The notes under the pieces: generated by a model | Told to the model about the DNA's origin: nothing | The model's database searches: none | What the model saw: the letters and a program-made list of their open reading frames with translations, nothing else | Part shown: piece by piece, positions 36,242 through 46,681 of the stretch | Numbering within the stretch: the first letter of the stretch is position 1 | How the letters are laid out: each line of letters opens with the position of its first letter | Made by a program: the position numbers and the translations under genes | Assembly: GCF_024006985.1 (NCBI RefSeq) | Contig: NZ_JAMXIB010000015.1 | Span: 1 to 52,985, forward strand | DNA length: 52,985 bases | Direction of reading: 5' to 3' | Source of the DNA: Robiginitalea marina | GTDB lineage: Bacteria; Bacteroidota; Bacteroidia; Flavobacteriales; Flavobacteriaceae

Positions 36242-37381
36242 CTATTCCCCTTCCGCCGCGAAGCTTTGCCGTCGAATCAGGAATTCAACCCGCCGGTTTG
36301 CCCTGCGGCCTGCTTCGGTGTCGTTACCGGCCACCGGCCGGGAGGCCCCAAAGCCTTCCCACCGGATCCGTTGCCCATCCAACCCGAGTTGCTTCAGGTA
36401 GGAAACCACCGCCTGGCAGCGCAGGTCGGAAAGTTTTTGGTTGTAGGCGTTGGTGCCCCTGGCATCGGTATGGCCCCCAAGGAAGAGGTGCAGGTCGGGG
36501 TTTTCCCTTAAAAAACTGAACAGCGATTGGAGTTCTTCCTTCCCGGGCCCGGAAAGGCTATACGTGTCGAATTCAAAAAGTACCGACCGGAAAGCCTGAA
36601 GGCTATCGAGCGAAAAGCCCTCGCGCGCCACAGGGTCGGCTGCTGTCGCGGCGAGTGGATCCTCCCCTGCGGCCCGGCGTAGTTCCACCTGGTCGATGTA
36701 ATAATACGCCCCCTTATTGGAGCTCCGGCCCGTCTTTCGGACCGGGGTCTGCCGGTTGGCACTGAAATTTCCAAGGATCAGGTAGCGTTCAGCGCCAAGG
36801 GCCTCGAAAGTCACTGCCAGGCGTACCCATTCCCGTGTATCCCCCAGGAAATCGTGCCCCCCCGCTTTAAGAAAATGAAAGGCATTACCCTCCCGGGCAT
36901 ACCAGTGCCTTTTGGAAAGCTCCTTTTTGATGGGTACTGAGAGGGGTGCACTGGCCAGTAGGGCGCCGAATTCGCTTATGGCGTAATCGGAGCGTTCAGA
37001 AAGGCTTACATAAAAGGATAATTCATAACGGACTCCTTCCCGGAGGGGTTCCCTGAGGCGGGTACTGATATACTCGCGGTAGTCGCCGGGCGCATAGACA
37101 TACAGGCCGGCATAGGCCTGCCCTTCCCGGGGTTCCTGGGAGCCGTTGAAATTGGAAGGGCTGCCCATCTGGTCGCTGCACCGGTGGAAGTAATCTGTGG
37201 AACCCTGCGTCGGGCACGTCCAGTCGGAGACATCTCCATGAAAGTTTCCCAGGTAATCGGGGCACTTCACGAAGGCCTCAAAACCCGGGTTGGGGATGAG
37301 GTTCCCCTGGGCCCGAAGGCCGGAAATCCCTACAAGGGCCAGGATCAAAAACCCGGCCGAAGCGCCACTGCCAAACCGCAT
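36242..37381 (-). CDS. OmpA-family outer membrane protein with N-terminal jelly-roll-like domain
   Basis: A 379-residue secreted protein: signal peptide (ending near ISGLRAQ), an N-terminal beta-rich module (about 24-235, starting NLIPNPGFEAFVKCPDYLG, with VRYELSFYVSLSER and YYYIDQVELR, resembling carbohydrate-binding or discoidin-like folds), then an OmpA C-terminal peptidoglycan-binding domain (about 255-375, SVLFEFDTYSLSGPGKEEL, LGGHTDARGTNAYNQKLSDLRCQAV and GFGASRPVAGNDTEAGRRANRRVEFLI). The OmpA part should anchor it to the cell wall. The NxGFE...CP...W pattern is frequent at the start of flavobacterial OmpA proteins. It lies 123 bases downstream of the barrel protein gene on the same strand. 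Confidence 0.9.
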   Translation of the reverse strand: MRFGSGASAGFLILALVGISGLRAQGNLIPNPGFEAFVKCPDYLGNFHGDVSDWTCPTQGSTDYFHRCSDQMGSPSNFNGSQEPREGQAYAGLYVYAPGDYREYISTRLREPLREGVRYELSFYVSLSERSDYAISEFGALLASAPLSVPIKKELSKRHWYAREGNAFHFLKAGGHDFLGDTREWVRLAVTFEALGAERYLILGNFSANRQTPVRKTGRSSNKGAYYYIDQVELRRAAGEDPLAATAADPVAREGFSLDSLQAFRSVLFEFDTYSLSGPGKEELQSLFSFLRENPDLHLFLGGHTDARGTNAYNQKLSDLRCQAVVSYLKQLGLDGQRIRWEGFGASRPVAGNDTEAGRRANRRVEFLIRRQSFAAEGE

Positions 37382-37504
37382 CCAAAAGCCTGTTTTGCCT
37401 CAAGATACCTATTCCGGGCCAAAAACCAGCCATCAGGGCAAAAGACCTCGACCAACCGCAAAGAAATCCTGTGAGGCGCCAGCACACCGCTGATTTAAAG
37501 CATT

Positions 37505-39253
37505 TTACCAGTCGAAGGAATAGCTCACCCCGGCGAGTACCTGCAGGCCCTGTACCCGAAAATTCGCCCACCGCTGATAGGCATTCCCGGCAAGGTTATT
37601 CCCTTTCAGAAAGACCGAAACCTGGGGGTTGACCTGGTATCCCACACGGGCGTTGAGATCCAGGAAAGGGTCCAGGGTGAGGGCTACGGCAGGGAAATCC
37701 TCCGGAGCCGTATTGGCCTGGGCCTGGGTAAAAAGGTCGTCCCGCTCCCCAACGTAGAACAGGTTGGCCGCGAAGGACCAGTGTTCCCCCACCTGGTAGT
37801 CCGCAAAAAGGGAAGCCTGCAGGGCCGGCAGGTTCCACGCAGGGTTGTCGGTCTCCGTGTCGTAATCATTTACGGCAGCATTCAACCCGAGGGTAAACTC
37901 CCGGCCCAGCACCAGTTGCAGTTCCCCGAAAACCCCAAGGGTCCTCACGTCATCGTAGAAAACCCTGAAGGAGTTTCCAAAGGTATACCCCTTCTCATCG
38001 GCGCGCTGCAGGTGCTGGGGGTTCAGCAGGTAGAGGGGCAGGAAGTTCTCGGCCCGGTATATCCCTTTGAGGTTATAGCTCAACTGGGGGAGCAGGGTGC
38101 CCCGCAACCCCACATACGCCTCGTACTGCCGGTCTGTGGGTCTCACTTCAAGGGTGGGGGATACAAAGGGGTTTTCCCCGGTAAACCCGTAGTAGGATTG
38201 CTGAACCAACCCGCCTTCCACCCCGCCATAGGCAATAGCCGCCTCCCCACCCACCGGGTAGGAAGCCTTTACAGCCGGGTAAATATAAAAATTGCTCTCG
38301 CTGTTCTCCGCATCCAGCCCATACACCAGCTTCGCCCCCAGTTCGAGCCTAAGGTCGTCGCGCTGCAGCAAGAGGGAAGGCTGCACCCCAGCCTGGAAAT
38401 TCCCATAGGCCACCCCGGGACCCGACTGCAGGCTGGTCAGGGGGGCATTTTCGAACTCCCCGCCCACATAGTCGAGCACCACCCCGAGCGTAAACGTTTC
38501 CTCGCTTACAGGTAACTCAAATTCCGTCTCCAGGACCAGTCGGTTCTCCCCGGAGCCTGCGGCATCCCAAAACCGGTACATGGAAACAGCCGCTTCGCGG
38601 AAATAGGAATCGGAGAGGGCCACCCTGCCGTTCAGGGCAGCCCGGAAATAATCCTGGGCGGCATCTGCCCCCAGGAGGTCCGGGTCGTCCAAAAGGTTTT
38701 CCGGGGCGCCGTACCAATGGTATCGGCGGTGCTCAAGGGCCGTCCCCACCTTCCAGTCCAGGTCACGCGCTTTCCTGGAATACGCAAGGTCCAGGGCTGT
38801 ATTGTAAAAATCGGCGTCCAACGGGGTCCCTTCGATCTCCCCCCTGGATGAAAAATGGTCCAGGCCGAAGTCGAGTCGCTGTTTGCCCCGGTCAAAATCC
38901 CGGCTGGTGTACAGGCTTGCCAGGGCATTGTTGTAATTCCCCAGGCCCATCGTGGCCTGGGTGTTGTAAAGCTTTTCGGGAGCTGTCCGGGCCACCTCTG
39001 CCGCCCTCCCCTTGGCCGGGGTAAACGTGGAAGCGACCGGCACAGAATATATGGTGTAGGCCACCGCGATTTTCTTTCCGAGGATGCTGTCGCTCAGTTG
39101 TGGCAGGGGGCGGATTTTCGCGGCATCGGCTACCGCCGGATCATAGGGCCTCACAACGGTAACCGTTTCAGTGCCCAGGTCCTTTTCCTGGGCGGTCAGT
39201 CCCCCCGCAAACAGGAATACTGCGTAAAGGCAGCATAAATGGCTTGTTTTCAT
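37505..39253 (-). CDS. TonB-dependent-receptor-like outer membrane beta-barrel without a plug
   Basis: A 582-residue outer-membrane protein with signal peptide MKTSHLCCLYAVFLFAGGLTAQ. After a short lead (DLGTETVTVVRPYDPAVADAAKIRPLPQLSD) it is strand-rich with many aromatic residues and ends in FKxNNL-type strands and a terminal Trp (GVSYSFDW). It resembles the barrel of TonB-dependent receptors, but the roughly 130-residue plug domain is missing; only a TETVTVVRPY TonB-box-like segment remains. The start could also be three codons upstream (39262). It lies 15 bases or less after the TPR gene, and this TPR-plus-barrel pair next to ftsE looks like a conserved arrangement in flavobacteria. Function is unknown. 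Confidence 0.85.
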   Translation of the reverse strand: MKTSHLCCLYAVFLFAGGLTAQEKDLGTETVTVVRPYDPAVADAAKIRPLPQLSDSILGKKIAVAYTIYSVPVASTFTPAKGRAAEVARTAPEKLYNTQATMGLGNYNNALASLYTSRDFDRGKQRLDFGLDHFSSRGEIEGTPLDADFYNTALDLAYSRKARDLDWKVGTALEHRRYHWYGAPENLLDDPDLLGADAAQDYFRAALNGRVALSDSYFREAAVSMYRFWDAAGSGENRLVLETEFELPVSEETFTLGVVLDYVGGEFENAPLTSLQSGPGVAYGNFQAGVQPSLLLQRDDLRLELGAKLVYGLDAENSESNFYIYPAVKASYPVGGEAAIAYGGVEGGLVQQSYYGFTGENPFVSPTLEVRPTDRQYEAYVGLRGTLLPQLSYNLKGIYRAENFLPLYLLNPQHLQRADEKGYTFGNSFRVFYDDVRTLGVFGELQLVLGREFTLGLNAAVNDYDTETDNPAWNLPALQASLFADYQVGEHWSFAANLFYVGERDDLFTQAQANTAPEDFPAVALTLDPFLDLNARVGYQVNPQVSVFLKGNNLAGNAYQRWANFRVQGLQVLAGVSYSFDW

Positions 39254-39268
39254 TCGGTGCATACTTGG

Positions 39269-42200
39269 TTAATTTCCCTGGGGGTTCCCGGGGGTATTCG
39301 GGCTGGCTTCCCTTGCCCTGATCCTGGCCAGCTCCTCCCCTGCCTCTGAGACCAGGTCCGGGAAATCCGTAAAACTTTTCACCACGTTCTCCAGGATGTA
39401 GGTGGCCTGGAACACGTCGTCGAGTTGATCAAAATTCCGCGCCATCAAAAGCAGCCCTTTCCCACCCCATTCCCTATGGGTCGAAAAATCGCGTACCAAC
39501 TGCTGCACCGCAGCATTGGAGGCCTCAAGGTCCCCATCCTGCCGGCTGTAATAAGCCTGGTAATAAAGGGCCTCTGCGGCTGCGGCCCCGGAGGCTTCCC
39601 CCAGGACTTCGGCATAGGCAGCCCTGGCGGCCTCCTGGTCCCCGGTCTCCCGGGCGGACCGTGCGATCATCAGTCGGGCATCGGAACGGATCCTTGGGTC
39701 GAGGGAAGGATTCTCCAGGACCTTTCGGGCATAAGAAAGAGTCTGTTGGTAGTCTTTCTCGCGGAAATACGCCTTCATGAGGTTCGATTGCGCAAAAGTC
39801 CTGTTTTGGGTGATATCTGCCATTTCCTCCAACTTCTTCAGGTAGGGAAGGGCTGCGGGAAAATCCTCGCCCGCGAGGAGGACCTCACAAATCCGGGTAA
39901 GGGATTGCTCTGCCATATCGCCCCTTCCCGACTGGGCAACAACCTTGAATTGCTCCAGGGCCTTTTCGGGCTCGCCCCCGTCGAAATACAACTGGCCCAG
40001 CCTGAACCGGGCTTCCAGGGCTGCCGGCCCGCCCGGGAATTGTTCGAGGTAGGCGGCGTAAGCCTTCACGGCCCTTTGGGCATTCCCCTCGAGGCGCTGT
40101 TTTTCAGCGGCCTGAAAAGAAGCGGCCTCAAGTTCCTGGTCGCTTACCTCCACAAAGCCCAGGCCCCTGACCCAGGTGGCATACTGGTCCACCTCCCCCA
40201 GGTCCATATAGATAAGCTTCACGCTCTGAACGGCCTGGGCGGCTTCCTGGGTCCCCGGGAAGCGCGAAGCCACCTCCTTGAAGACCCCCAGGGCCTCCTG
40301 GTTCCTCCCGCTGTTGTAGTACACCAGCCCCTTGCGCATCAGGGCAGCCGGGACCAGGGAACTCATGCGGTATTCCGATAAAAGCTGGTCGTAAGCCTGT
40401 ATGGCCGCCACATCTTCCCCTTCCTGGGCGCGGGAGTTGCCCAGTTCAAAAAGGGCATCATCCTTAAGGGTGCTGGTTGGGTAGGCCCGGGTGAAAGCCT
40501 CCAGGGCCTTCTGCTTCTCCCCTTCCCGGCCGAGGAAACCCAGGGCCAGGGCTTTTTGGTAATCGGCATAATCCTTCTCAGGGCTTCCCGATCCCTTGGC
40601 GTCTTCGTAGGCCGCCATGGCTTCCCGGTACTGGCGACCCATAAAATAGCTGTCCCCCAGGCGCATGAGTGCATCGGCCTTCGCGGTCCCGGCTGGGGCC
40701 CTGCCCGAAAAGGTGCGGAAATGCCCGGCGGCCTTCCCGTACTCTTTCAACTTGAAATAAGCATACCCGATCTGGTATTCCAGCCCCTGGTATTCCTCAA
40801 GGGAAGAGGCCCGGGGGAGGTCCCGGAAACGCAGGTACCCGGCCAGGGCCTCCTCATATCGTTCCAGCGCATAGGCCGCCTCTGCCTGCCAGAACCGGGC
40901 ACGGGCCTCAAAAATGGGGTCGAAGGCCGCGTCCAGGGATTTCCCGAAAAGCGTCAGCGCTTCTTGAGGCTGGTCTTCCAGGAAATATTCCACCCCCCGG
41001 TAAAAGGCTACCTTCTGGTACGTTTCATCCCGGGCAGCGCCGCGGGACCCCTCCAGGAGCTCCAGGGCCCCCTGGAAATCGCGGGAGGTAAGGTAGGAAT
41101 CCACCAGCAATTTCCGCACCTCGTCTGCATTGGCGTCACCCGGATACGCCTCGAGGTAACCGCGCAGGGCAACGGGCACCGGTTCAAAGGCATTCCCGAT
41201 TTCGTAGCTCAGCCGGGCATAGTTCAACAGGGCATCCTTTCGGATTTCCGGGCTGAACTCCATGAGCGAGGCATTCCTGAACGCATTAAGGGCTTCCTGT
41301 TTCCGATCGAGGTTCAGGTAACATTCCGCCAGGTGGTAATAGGCGTTTTGTGCCACAGCGTCCTGCCCGTCGATGATTTTGTTGAATTGCCCAATGGCCT
41401 TCGGGTAGTCCTTCATCTGGTAATAGGCATACCCAAGGAGGTAATAATCGGTATGTGACCAGCGGCCGCGCCTCCCCTGGTACTGTTCCAGGTAGGGGAT
41501 GGCGTTGCCGTACTGGCCCAGGTTGAAGTAGCTCTCCCCAATAATCTTGTTCAATTCGGAGGCCTCGCTGCGATCGGCCTTCGGGAGCTGCTTTTTGGCC
41601 TGCTCAATGGCCTGCTCGAAATTGCCGAGCTTGAAATTCATGTCGGCCTGGTAATAGGAAAGCTTTTCCCTGAGTACCTCCTGGTCGGCAATCTGGTCAA
41701 AGCGCTCGTTGGCCTGCTTATAATCGTCCTGCTCATAGGCGATGTACCCAAGGTAATATTTTGCCTGGGAACCATACTGCCCGGAATTGGCCACCCGCTT
41801 CAGGTAGGGCTCCGCATCCCCCGGCCTGCCGGAACTGTACAGGGCATACCCCATCCGGAAATCAAATGCTTCCCGCTCCTTTCGGTCGAGGGTTCCGGGA
41901 TCTGCCTTTTGGAACCATTTCAGGGCCTGGGGATACCGGCCCTGGTCGAAGTAGTAATTGCCCACATCCAGGTATGCCGTATTCCTGCGGGGGGACTCCG
42001 GGTGGTTTTCCACGAAGGCTTCCATGAGGTGGTCGGCCCCCAACTGGTTGAGGCGCACGGCCGCATTGGCGATGTAGTAGGCCGCATCGGCCCGGGTTTC
42101 CGCATCGCTGGATTGGTCCAGGAACTGCTGAAACAGGTTCTGGGCCGCCTGGTACTGCCTGTTGTGGTACAGGTCGAGGGCCTGCTGGAATTCCCTCCCG

Positions 42201-42286
42201 GGGTGGGTATAAATCAGGGATTCCTGTCCCCGGCCATAAGCCATAGCGAGCAGGAGCACCGGCAACAGGGTGAGTCGTTTTCGCAT
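39269..42286 (-). CDS. large tetratricopeptide-repeat protein, secreted
   Basis: A 1005-residue protein: signal peptide (MRKRLTLLPVLLLAMAYGRGQ) followed by about 20 or more TPR-like helical repeats over nearly its whole length (such as YYIANAAVRLNQLGADHLMEA, FQQALDLYHNRQYQAAQNLF and GLVYYNSGRNQEALGVFKEV). TPR arrays make protein-protein contacts; with a signal peptide this one works in the periplasm or at the outer membrane, perhaps with the barrel protein encoded just downstream. I start at 42286; the frame continues open upstream only because it is antisense to ftsE. It is divergent from ftsE by 144 bases. Confidence 0.92.
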   Translation of the reverse strand: MRKRLTLLPVLLLAMAYGRGQESLIYTHPGREFQQALDLYHNRQYQAAQNLFQQFLDQSSDAETRADAAYYIANAAVRLNQLGADHLMEAFVENHPESPRRNTAYLDVGNYYFDQGRYPQALKWFQKADPGTLDRKEREAFDFRMGYALYSSGRPGDAEPYLKRVANSGQYGSQAKYYLGYIAYEQDDYKQANERFDQIADQEVLREKLSYYQADMNFKLGNFEQAIEQAKKQLPKADRSEASELNKIIGESYFNLGQYGNAIPYLEQYQGRRGRWSHTDYYLLGYAYYQMKDYPKAIGQFNKIIDGQDAVAQNAYYHLAECYLNLDRKQEALNAFRNASLMEFSPEIRKDALLNYARLSYEIGNAFEPVPVALRGYLEAYPGDANADEVRKLLVDSYLTSRDFQGALELLEGSRGAARDETYQKVAFYRGVEYFLEDQPQEALTLFGKSLDAAFDPIFEARARFWQAEAAYALERYEEALAGYLRFRDLPRASSLEEYQGLEYQIGYAYFKLKEYGKAAGHFRTFSGRAPAGTAKADALMRLGDSYFMGRQYREAMAAYEDAKGSGSPEKDYADYQKALALGFLGREGEKQKALEAFTRAYPTSTLKDDALFELGNSRAQEGEDVAAIQAYDQLLSEYRMSSLVPAALMRKGLVYYNSGRNQEALGVFKEVASRFPGTQEAAQAVQSVKLIYMDLGEVDQYATWVRGLGFVEVSDQELEAASFQAAEKQRLEGNAQRAVKAYAAYLEQFPGGPAALEARFRLGQLYFDGGEPEKALEQFKVVAQSGRGDMAEQSLTRICEVLLAGEDFPAALPYLKKLEEMADITQNRTFAQSNLMKAYFREKDYQQTLSYARKVLENPSLDPRIRSDARLMIARSARETGDQEAARAAYAEVLGEASGAAAAEALYYQAYYSRQDGDLEASNAAVQQLVRDFSTHREWGGKGLLLMARNFDQLDDVFQATYILENVVKSFTDFPDLVSEAGEELARIRAREASPNTPGNPQGN

Positions 42287-42430
42287 AGTGTTCTCAGGAG
42301 TTAGCGAATTTCCATTAATAACGGCAATATCCGCAGGCAAGTATGTACCTTGAGGCGAATTAAGGGAATTTTGGGGCAGATGGCCAATGGATTGCCCGGA
42401 ACTTTTTACTTTTATATCAACAAGCAGACT

Positions 42431-43114
42431 ATGGCCGAAAACGTGCTCTCCCTTAAAGATGCTGCCGTATACCAGCAGGAGAATATGGTACTCAATGATA
42501 TTTCCCTGGAGATCAGGCCAGGGGAATTCGTCTACCTGATCGGGAAAACCGGCAGCGGGAAAAGCAGCTTCATGAAAACCCTTTATGCCGACCTCCCCCT
42601 GGGTCACGGGGAAGGGCAAATCGTGGGCTTCGACCTGAAGACCCTGAAGGAAAAAGATATCCCCCACCTGAGGCGGAAACTGGGTATTGTTTTCCAGGAC
42701 TTCAAGCTGCTTCCCGACCGCAACATCTTCAACAACCTGCTTTTTGTGCTGCGGGCAACCGGCTGGAAGGACGCTGAAAAAATGAAGGAGCGCATCGAGG
42801 CCGTCCTCGACAAGGTAGGGATGAAAACCAAGGGGTTTAAATTCCCCCACGAACTTTCCGGGGGCGAACAGCAGCGGATCGCCATTGCCCGGGCCCTGCT
42901 CAACGACCCGGAACTGATCCTGGCCGATGAACCCACGGGCAACCTGGACCCCCAGACGAGTGTGGAGGTCATGAAGGTACTGCAGGAAATCAACAAAACC
43001 GGCAGGACCATCCTGATGGCCACCCACGACTACGCCCTGATCCTGAAATACCCTTCCAAAACCCTGAAATGCGATGGCAACAAGGTATTCGAAGTCATCC
43101 AGAAGGCGGGTTAG
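42431..43114 (+). CDS. ftsE: cell division ATP-binding protein FtsE
   Basis: Cytoplasmic ABC ATPase that with FtsX controls peptidoglycan hydrolases at the septum. At 227 residues it has normal length: Walker [12 protein letters not shown]-loop [12 protein letters not shown] (a typical FtsE feature), signature [15 protein letters not shown], Walker [14 protein letters not shown] and switch His in MATHDY. I start at ATG 42431 ([12 protein letters not shown]); the upstream open extension is not FtsE-like. No ftsX lies next to it in this window, so the partner is encoded elsewhere. Confidence 0.96.
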   Translation: MAENVLSLKDAAVYQQENMVLNDISLEIRPGEFVYLIGKTGSGKSSFMKTLYADLPLGHGEGQIVGFDLKTLKEKDIPHLRRKLGIVFQDFKLLPDRNIFNNLLFVLRATGWKDAEKMKERIEAVLDKVGMKTKGFKFPHELSGGEQQRIAIARALLNDPELILADEPTGNLDPQTSVEVMKVLQEINKTGRTILMATHDYALILKYPSKTLKCDGNKVFEVIQKAG

Positions 43115-43141
43115 GAAGGTACCTCACCCCTTCGAACGCCC

Positions 43142-43957
43142 ATGATCTTCAGAAAACGTCCCCGGCAGCCCGATACCCGCACCCCGCCCCTGATCGGGTT
43201 ACTCCTTTTCGCGATCTCCATCGTCCTGCTGGTGGTTACCGGACCCCTGGGGTTCCTGTACGGGATTTTCCACAGCACTTTCAAAAAGGGCTTCAGGGGC
43301 CTCGGGGAATACCTCCTGCAGGTTGCCATTTCCATTGACCAGCTGGGCAATGTCCTGATGCAGCACCTGTTGAACGTGCTATGGGTCAGGCGGGGGGGCT
43401 ATCCCTTCGGCAACCGGGACGAAACGATCAGCAACGCCCTGGGCCGGAACAAACGCAACGGTACCCTAACCGCTTTCGGAAGGGCCATCGATGCCCTGCT
43501 GGACCGCATTGACCCCAACCACTCCCTGAATTCCATCGACTATTACATAGAGCCCAGCAGCCAGGTCATTGAAGCGGTAAGTTGGGTACACCTCGAGGAC
43601 GGCCGCATCCTCTGCAGCCGGAGCGTGGGCAAGCGCCTGTACTACATCCCGGGGGGGAAGCGCCTTCCGGATGAGAGCGAGGTCCAGGCCCTGCAGCGGG
43701 AAATACGGGAAGAACTCGGGGTTGGCCTGGTCGGGCCCAGCATCGAGCCCCTGGGGGTCTTTGAGGCCCAGGCAGACGGGCAACCCCCGGGCATCCAGGT
43801 GCGCCTGAGCTGCTATACGGGCAGGTACACCGGTACCCTGCATCCCTCGGCTGAAATCGAGGAACTCGTTTGGCTCTCTTACCCCGACAGGGACCTGCTG
43901 GCCCCGGTTGACCAGCTGGTCTTTGACTTCCTTCAAAAAAAGGGGGGCCTGCAATGA
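43142..43957 (+). CDS. membrane-anchored NUDIX hydrolase (fusion)
   Basis: A 271-residue protein in two parts. The N-terminal part (about 1-130) has a basic start, a strong hydrophobic segment ([27 protein letters not shown]) and a conserved-looking tail ([55 protein letters not shown]). The C-terminal part (about 135-271) is a NUDIX domain with the complete box: G, five residues, E, seven residues, REIREELGV (from GGKRLPDES). I recall both parts as separate small proteins in flavobacteria, so this looks like a fusion; no internal stop or frameshift is visible. It probably cleaves a nucleotide diphosphate at the membrane face. It follows ftsE by 27 bases. Confidence 0.85.
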   Translation: MIFRKRPRQPDTRTPPLIGLLLFAISIVLLVVTGPLGFLYGIFHSTFKKGFRGLGEYLLQVAISIDQLGNVLMQHLLNVLWVRRGGYPFGNRDETISNALGRNKRNGTLTAFGRAIDALLDRIDPNHSLNSIDYYIEPSSQVIEAVSWVHLEDGRILCSRSVGKRLYYIPGGKRLPDESEVQALQREIREELGVGLVGPSIEPLGVFEAQADGQPPGIQVRLSCYTGRYTGTLHPSAEIEELVWLSYPDRDLLAPVDQLVFDFLQKKGGLQ

Positions 43958-44012
43958 CCTGCAGGGAGTAGATCCTTTTTTGTATTTTGCGGGCCGAAAC
44001 AACATCCCCTCC

Positions 44013-44771
44013 ATGGAAGTACTTGGCATAGACGTGGGTGGTTCCGGTATCAAAGGAGCCCTGGTCCACATGGAAACCGGTGAAATGCTTACGGAACGCT
44101 ACCGCATCCCCACCCCGGAACCGCGGACGCCCGAGGCTATGGCCCGGGTGGTCGCCGAAATTGTCCGGCACTTCGAATACCAGGGCCCGGTTGGATGCGG
44201 GTTTCCCACCCTGATCAAAAAAGGGGTGTGTAAATCCCCCGGGAACCTCGATCCTTCCTGGCTTGAGGTTAACGTGGAAGAACTCTTCAAAAAGGCCTCG
44301 GGAAACGACTTTACCGTCATCAACGATGCGGATGCCGCCGGCTACGCAGCCATGAATTACGGCGTGGGAAGAGGGATGAAGGGGTTTGTGATCATGATTA
44401 CCATCGGCACGGGCCTGGGCAGCGGGGCCTTCCTGGACGGCCGACTTATCCCCAGTTTCGAACTGGGGCAGATTCCCTATAAAAAATACGACAAAATCGA
44501 AACCTGGGCCGCCGCCTCCGCCAAGGAGCGGGAAGGCCTCACCTGGAAGAAATGGGGCAAGCGTTTCAATAAATTCCTGGAACTGGTGGAACTGGTCGTA
44601 AACCCAGACGCCATTATCCTGGGCGGGGGAACCTCCAAGGATTTCGAGGAATACCAACGCTACATCCGGATCGAAACCCCCGTAATCCCCGCCGGGTTAC
44701 AGAACCAGGCCGGCATTATCGGGGCGGCAACGGCCTGCCTGGCCGACCACCCGGAACTCTACCTCCAGTAA
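44013..44771 (+). CDS. ppgK: polyphosphate glucokinase (ROK family)
   Basis: A 252-residue sugar kinase of the short ROK type that phosphorylates glucose using polyphosphate and/or ATP. Motifs: [16 protein letters not shown] (phosphate loop), [14 protein letters not shown] (catalytic Asp), [44 protein letters not shown] and [18 protein letters not shown], which match polyphosphate glucokinases over their length; the zinc-binding CxCG motif of longer ROK proteins is absent, as expected for this class. At the sugar-binding stretch the usual EFGH reads ELGQ. I start at ATG 44013. The stop abuts the typA stop with zero spacing. Confidence 0.88.
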   Translation: MEVLGIDVGGSGIKGALVHMETGEMLTERYRIPTPEPRTPEAMARVVAEIVRHFEYQGPVGCGFPTLIKKGVCKSPGNLDPSWLEVNVEELFKKASGNDFTVINDADAAGYAAMNYGVGRGMKGFVIMITIGTGLGSGAFLDGRLIPSFELGQIPYKKYDKIETWAAASAKEREGLTWKKWGKRFNKFLELVELVVNPDAIILGGGTSKDFEEYQRYIRIETPVIPAGLQNQAGIIGAATACLADHPELYLQ

Positions 44772-46574
44772 TCAGGCACCGGGCTTAGCCCGCTTCCGGT
44801 CGGTCTCCTTCAGAAGGATTTTTCGCAGTCGGATGTGTTTGGGGGTCACCTCCACATACTCATCTTTCTGGATATATTCCAGGGCTTCTTCCAGGGAAAA
44901 CTTGATTGCGGGTACAATGCGGGCCTTATCGTCTGAGCCGGAGGCCCTCACGTTGGTGAGTTTCTTGGTCTTGGTCACATTCACCACCATATCGTCGCCC
45001 CGGGAATTCTCCCCTATGACCTGCCCCTCGTAAATGTCCTCGCCCGGATCCACAAAAAAGCGGCCCCGCTCCTGGAGCTTGTCGATGGAATAGGGAATGG
45101 CCTTACCCATTTCCATGGAGACCATGGAACCGTTTTGTCGCTGTGGGATGTTCCCTTTCAGGGGCTGGTATTCCAGGAACCGGTGGGCCATGATGGCTTC
45201 CCCGGCCGTAGCCGTCAGCAGCTGGTTCCTAAGGCCTATGATGCCCCTGGAGGGGATGATGAATTCACATACCATCCGCCCGCCCCTGGACTCCATCCGG
45301 GTCATTTCACCTTTGCGCATGGCGACCATCTCCACAGCCTTTCCGGAAACTTCCTCAGGCAGGTCTATGGTCAGGGATTCCACAGGCTCGCACTGCTGCC
45401 CGTCGATGTCCTTCAGGATCACCTGCGGCTGCCCGATCTGCAATTCATACCCTTCCCGCCTCATGGTTTCAATAAGCACGGAAAGGTGCAGCACCCCCCT
45501 GCCATAGACCATGAATTTCTCTGCGCTGTCGGTCTCCTCCACCCTCAGGGCAAGGTTTTTCTCCAGCTCGCGTTCGAGGCGTTCCTTGATATGCCGGGAG
45601 GTTACGAATTTCCCGTCCTTGCCAAAGAACGGGCTATCGTTGATGGTAAACAGCATGCTCATGGTAGGCTCGTCGATGGCGATGCTGCCCAGGGCTTCCG
45701 GGCGCTCCACATCGGCCACCGTATCCCCGATTTCAAAGCCTTCCAGGCCCACCAGGGCCCCTATGTCCCCCACTTGAAGGCTGGAAACGCGGGTGCGCCC
45801 AAGCCCTTCAAAGGTGTGCAATTCCTTGATCCGGGAACGCACCTGCTTGCCGTTGCGCTTGATCAGGGCGATATCCTGCCCTTCTTTCAGGCTCCCGCGC
45901 TGCAGGCGGCCAATGGCGATACGGCCAGTATAGGAGGAATAATCGAGGGAGGTCACCAGCATCTGCGTGGAACCTTCTTCAGGTACAAAAACAGGGATAT
46001 GTTCCAGCACCATGTCGAGCAGGGGGGCAATGGAATTTGTGCGGTGCTTCCAGTCCTGGGACATCCAGTTCTCCTTGGCGGAACCATAGACCGTCGGGAA
46101 ATCCAATTGCCATTCCTCGGCCCCCAGTTCGAACATCAGGTCAAAAACTTTTTCATGGACCTCGTCGGGGGTACAATTGGGCTTATCCACCTTGTTGATG
46201 ACCACACAGGGTTTCAACCCCATACTGATCGCCTTCTGGAGGACGAAACGCGTCTGTGGCATAGGCCCTTCAAAGGCATCTACCAGCAGCAGCACCCCGT
46301 CGGCCATGTTAAGCACCCTTTCCACCTCGCCACCGAAGTCGGCGTGGCCGGGGGTATCGATGATATTGATTTTGGTATCGCGGTAGGTCACCGAGACATT
46401 CTTGGAAACAATGGTAATTCCCCTTTCACGCTCCAGGTCGTTGTTGTCGAGGATCAGGTCCCCGGTATGCTCATTCTCGCGGAAGAGTTGGCAGAAATGG
46501 AGGATTTTGTCTACCAGGGTGGTCTTTCCGTGGTCAACGTGGGCGATAATGGCAATGTTCTTTATCTCGGCCAT
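44772..46574 (-). CDS. typA: translational GTPase TypA/BipA
   Basis: Ribosome-binding GTPase that helps 50S assembly and growth under stress. At 600 residues it has the standard length: G1 [12 protein letters not shown], switch [12 protein letters not shown]3 [16 protein letters not shown]4 NKVDKPN, then EF-G-like domains and the BipA-specific C-terminal domain ([27 protein letters not shown] and [17 protein letters not shown]). All G motifs are intact. It has an exact promoter box upstream and ends with its TGA touching the ppgK stop. Confidence 0.97.
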   Translation of the reverse strand: MAEIKNIAIIAHVDHGKTTLVDKILHFCQLFRENEHTGDLILDNNDLERERGITIVSKNVSVTYRDTKINIIDTPGHADFGGEVERVLNMADGVLLLVDAFEGPMPQTRFVLQKAISMGLKPCVVINKVDKPNCTPDEVHEKVFDLMFELGAEEWQLDFPTVYGSAKENWMSQDWKHRTNSIAPLLDMVLEHIPVFVPEEGSTQMLVTSLDYSSYTGRIAIGRLQRGSLKEGQDIALIKRNGKQVRSRIKELHTFEGLGRTRVSSLQVGDIGALVGLEGFEIGDTVADVERPEALGSIAIDEPTMSMLFTINDSPFFGKDGKFVTSRHIKERLERELEKNLALRVEETDSAEKFMVYGRGVLHLSVLIETMRREGYELQIGQPQVILKDIDGQQCEPVESLTIDLPEEVSGKAVEMVAMRKGEMTRMESRGGRMVCEFIIPSRGIIGLRNQLLTATAGEAIMAHRFLEYQPLKGNIPQRQNGSMVSMEMGKAIPYSIDKLQERGRFFVDPGEDIYEGQVIGENSRGDDMVVNVTKTKKLTNVRASGSDDKARIVPAIKFSLEEALEYIQKDEYVEVTPKHIRLRKILLKETDRKRAKPGA

Positions 46575-46593
46575 GGCACTGATTTTAAGCGCG

Positions 46594-46601
46594 CAAAGAT
46601 A
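46594..46601 (-). promoter_or_regulatory. -7 element of typA
   Basis: TATCTTTG on the minus strand, exact TAnnTTTG, 19 bases before the typA ATG. Confidence 0.55.
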
Positions 46602-46681
46602 CGCCTAATTCTCCTTGAATTGCCATTGTGCCGTTTTATTTAACGAAAGGGTATCATTAGCCCCTTCCGGCACCATTTACA

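Noticed and set aside
42287-43027. Upstream extension of the minus-strand TPR protein frame (would make a 1252-residue protein)
   Set aside because: It is antisense to ftsE, whose motifs are unmistakable; the TPR protein has a clean signal peptide starting at 42286.
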